A stretch of 7,044 nt of DNA, taken from Patescibacteria group bacterium (GTDB lineage Bacteria; Patescibacteriota; Minisyncoccia; JAHCSD01). The position numbers were made by a program, and so were the translations under genes. The notes below the pieces were generated by a model. The model worked only from the letters and a program-made list of their open reading frames with translations. It had not been told where the DNA came from and searched no databases. This document shows positions 5,672-7,044 of this stretch, piece after piece. The stretch spans positions 1-7,044 of the forward strand of contig JAHCSD010000033.1 in the NCBI GenBank assembly GCA_018609185.1, given 5' to 3'. Each line of letters opens with the position of its first letter. Position 1 is the stretch's first letter.

Positions 5672-5683
5672 ACATTGTGTCAA
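5654..5683 (-). promoter_or_regulatory. Main mraZ operon promoter (P1)
   Basis: TTGACA (5683-5678), an exact consensus -35, and TATAGT (5659-5654) are separated by 18 bp. A start near 5647 would give a leader of about 78 nt before the mraZ GTG. It lies between the znuB terminator and the MraZ boxes, so mraZ-rsmH-ftsL-ftsI-murF is a separate transcription unit from the transporter. Confidence 0.75.
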
Positions 5684-5727
5684 ACATGAGTTTTCCACAA
5701 GGTGCCGTCTGGTACGGGGCTACAATC

Positions 5728-5761
5728 AAAAAAAGGCTCAAATGGTTTATCCAAGCCTTTT
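5728..5761 (-). terminator. Rho-independent terminator after znuB-like gene
   Basis: On the minus strand AAAAGGCT (5761-5754) pairs with AGCCTTTT (5738-5731), with TGG/CCA pairing possible within the loop, and the T run continues to seven T's (5734-5728). It lies 54 bp beyond the permease stop and ends the transporter transcript before the mraZ promoter. Confidence 0.75.
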
Positions 5762-5783
5762 CTTTCACAAGTATATATTAAGC

Positions 5784-5808
5784 ATGTACGAGGTCCGACC
5801 TCGTACAT
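5784..5808. repeat. Perfect 11-bp palindromic hairpin after znuB-like gene
   Basis: ATGTACGAGGT (5784-5794) and ACCTCGTACAT (5798-5808) are perfect reverse complements around a 3-nt loop. It begins 7 bp after the permease stop codon. No T run follows on either strand, so it is not a classical terminator by itself; it could protect the 3' end of the message or be one copy of a dispersed palindrome. Confidence 0.7.
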
Positions 5809-5815
5809 AATTAAA

Positions 5816-6589
5816 CTATCGTCTGAAAAAGAGGGTGAGGAGGAAAATGCCGATGGAAACAAGAACGACGATGGGACCCGGGGAGATCGCAAGATACGAG
5901 GCGAAAAGAATACCTAAAACCGCTGATAATGCCCCCATAAGCATACTGCCATAGGAATAATGAGTAAGATTCACGCTGATGTTTCTGGCAGCAGCTGCGG
6001 GAACAATCACAAGCGCCCCCATAAGAAGCGTACCTACCACTTTTATGCCCAGCGCGACGATTGCCGCAACCAAAAGAAGATACACCAACTGTTCACGCTC
6101 CACGTTAATTCCATGCGACTTCGCAAGGTCTTTTGAAACCACGCCCAGAATAATATGGCGATAAAATCGACGAAGTATCAAAAAGATCACAATTGACCCC
6201 AGAAGGGTCAAGGCCATATCGAGCCCTGAAACCCGTGAAATATCGCCAAAAAGACTCGCGAGAAGATGCTCATCAGGAACAAGCAATACGCCAATTGCAA
6301 GGCTTGCCGTAAAAATAATACCCACGAGTGCTTCTGTAGGGAGCTTTGTTTTATTCTCAAAAAACCAAATAAGCCACACTCCTACAAGTAATGCGGTGAA
6401 TGCCGAGAGGATGGGACTGGCATGAAGGAGAATGCCTAACGCTATCCCGGGAAGCGCCACGTGTGAAAGAGCGTCTCCCACAAGGGACATGCGTTTTAAT
6501 ACCATGAGCGAACCGACATAACCTGCCGCACCTCCGACAAAAAGACCTACGATGAGAGATGAAAATAGATTAACCGTGGTGTTTTCCAT
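5816..6589 (-). CDS. znuB: ABC-3 family metal transporter permease (ZnuB/MntB type)
   Basis: Membrane subunit of a zinc- or manganese-type ABC importer. The 257-residue protein is hydrophobic almost throughout, with about seven to eight predicted membrane segments and the family signature LKRMSLVGDALSHVALPG at 31-48, plus LLMGALVIVPAAAARN at 188-203 near the cytoplasmic coupling region. Length and motifs are normal for the family. The ATG lies inside the end of the upstream ATPase gene (20-bp overlap in another frame), as expected for a translationally coupled pair. The metal cannot be told from sequence: zinc and manganese members share these motifs. The substrate-binding protein is not in the window. 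A hairpin and a T-run terminator follow the stop. Confidence 0.88.
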   Translation of the reverse strand: MENTTVNLFSSLIVGLFVGGAAGYVGSLMVLKRMSLVGDALSHVALPGIALGILLHASPILSAFTALLVGVWLIWFFENKTKLPTEALVGIIFTASLAIGVLLVPDEHLLASLFGDISRVSGLDMALTLLGSIVIFLILRRFYRHIILGVVSKDLAKSHGINVEREQLVYLLLVAAIVALGIKVVGTLLMGALVIVPAAAARNISVNLTHYSYGSMLMGALSAVLGILFASYLAISPGPIVVLVSIGIFLLTLFFRR

Positions 6590-7044
6590 GTGTATAAAAA
6601 TGTGGTTTTTCTCCGTAAAGTTTTCCGAGTGCTGCGGGCGTCAACACTTCTCTGGGATGTCCATGACAGATCATTTCTTTATTAAGGCAGAGGACACTCG
6701 AAGCTTCCCTGAATACGACGTTAAGATCGTGGGAAATGATAAGAACCGTAAGATTTTTTTCTCTTCTTAATTCATGCAGTAAATGAAAAATGCTTTCTTC
6801 TGCTGCAATATCAATCCATGCGGTTGGTTCATCAAAGAGAAGCACCCGAGGCGCGCCGAGTAGCGCCCAGCTTATTACCAAACGTTGGAATTCCCCTCCG
6901 GAAAGAAGGCCTATTCTTCTCGTAAGAAGATTTTCGGAAAAATGGGTACGTCCGATGGTTTCATGAATCTCGCTCGCAGAATGTTCTTTTAAGCGGAGGA
7001 ATTCACCGGCGGACAACGGCAAATCACGATCAACGGATAGACGT
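6570..7044 (-). CDS. znuC: ABC-type metal transporter ATPase, C-terminal part (ZnuC/MntA type; cut by right edge)
   Basis: ATP-hydrolysing subunit driving the adjacent permease. The reading frame is open to the window edge, and the residues there (RLSVDRDLPLSAGEFL) match the Q-loop-distal region of ZnuC-type ATPases, so the true start and the Walker A motif lie beyond 7044. About 157 residues are visible. They hold the ABC signature LLSGGEFQRL, Walker B VLLFDEPTA immediately after it, the D-loop region (WID in place of the more usual G-V-D or G-L-D), and the switch histidine in LIISHDLN. The tail is His-rich (FYTHGKHHG), often seen in zinc/manganese ATPases. It overlaps the permease start by 20 bp. 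A TTG at 7022 could be mistaken for a start but is internal. Confidence 0.88.
   Translation of the reverse strand, partial: RLSVDRDLPLSAGEFLRLKEHSASEIHETIGRTHFSENLLTRRIGLLSGGEFQRLVISWALLGAPRVLLFDEPTAWIDIAAEESIFHLLHELRREKNLTVLIISHDLNVVFREASSVLCLNKEMICHGHPREVLTPAALGKLYGEKPHFYTHGKHHG

Noticed and set aside
5594..5700. Chromosomal replication origin
   Set aside because: DnaA-box-like sites and an AT-rich stretch are present, but the 10-bp phased MraZ boxes account for most of them and neither dnaA nor dnaN is in the window.
5680..5892. Minus-strand open frame across the znuB 3' end, its hairpin and the terminator
   Set aside because: It overlaps the znuB coding region, the palindrome and the T-run terminator, and runs into the mraZ promoter; no family resemblance.
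5702..5917. Plus-strand open frame with acidic C-terminus (EKEGEEENADGN)
   Set aside because: Antisense to the end of znuB and its terminator; the acidic composition mirrors the antisense of the hydrophobic, basic permease end.
7020..7022. TTG as a start codon for the ATPase
   Set aside because: The same frame continues open to the window edge with family-like residues (RLSVDRD), and the Walker A motif is missing, so the gene is cut by the edge.
1..7044. CRISPR array, prophage or insertion-sequence transposase
   Set aside because: No spaced direct repeats of CRISPR type and no transposase, integrase or phage structural gene seen on either strand.

Overview
This window looks like chromosomal DNA from a small-genome bacterium, most likely of the Candidate Phyla Radiation (Patescibacteria, Parcubacteria-like). 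That placement is inferred from four things: the shortened MurF without its usual N-terminal domain, a stripped-down division and cell-wall (dcw) cluster without murE, tRNA without an encoded CCA end, and genes that almost all lack a clear Shine-Dalgarno sequence. Every gene I can support is on the minus strand, so the window is transcribed from right to left.

Right edge (about 5728-7044): the 3' end of an ABC ATPase of the zinc/manganese type (znuC-like, cut by the window edge) overlaps a complete ABC-3 family permease (znuB-like) by 20 bp. The pair ends in a short perfect hairpin and then a rho-independent terminator with a seven-T run.

Centre (about 370-5683): a separate transcription unit begins with two overlapping sigma-70-type promoters and a phased set of MraZ-box repeats at 5594-5633, followed by mraZ, rsmH (mraW), an ftsL-like gene, ftsI and murF. 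This unit couples a transcriptional regulator of division genes, a 16S rRNA methyltransferase, a divisome scaffold protein, the septal transpeptidase and the ligase that completes the peptidoglycan precursor stem peptide. rsmH and ftsL overlap by 4 bp (ATGA). Two intergenic gaps are not plain spacers. The mraZ-rsmH gap (136 bp) holds two hairpins. The ftsL-ftsI gap (358 bp) holds a 271-bp structured element bounded by perfect 26-bp inverted repeats, one of which carries the ftsL stop codon.

Left edge (1-369): murF is followed by tRNA-Glu(CTC), an intrinsic terminator, a second hairpin terminator, and the first 48 codons of a gene running off the window, tentatively an alpha/beta-hydrolase.

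The most noteworthy items are the inverted-repeat element between ftsL and ftsI, the promoter region where MraZ boxes coincide with DnaA-box-like sequences, and a frame-sensitive heptamer repeat inside rsmH.
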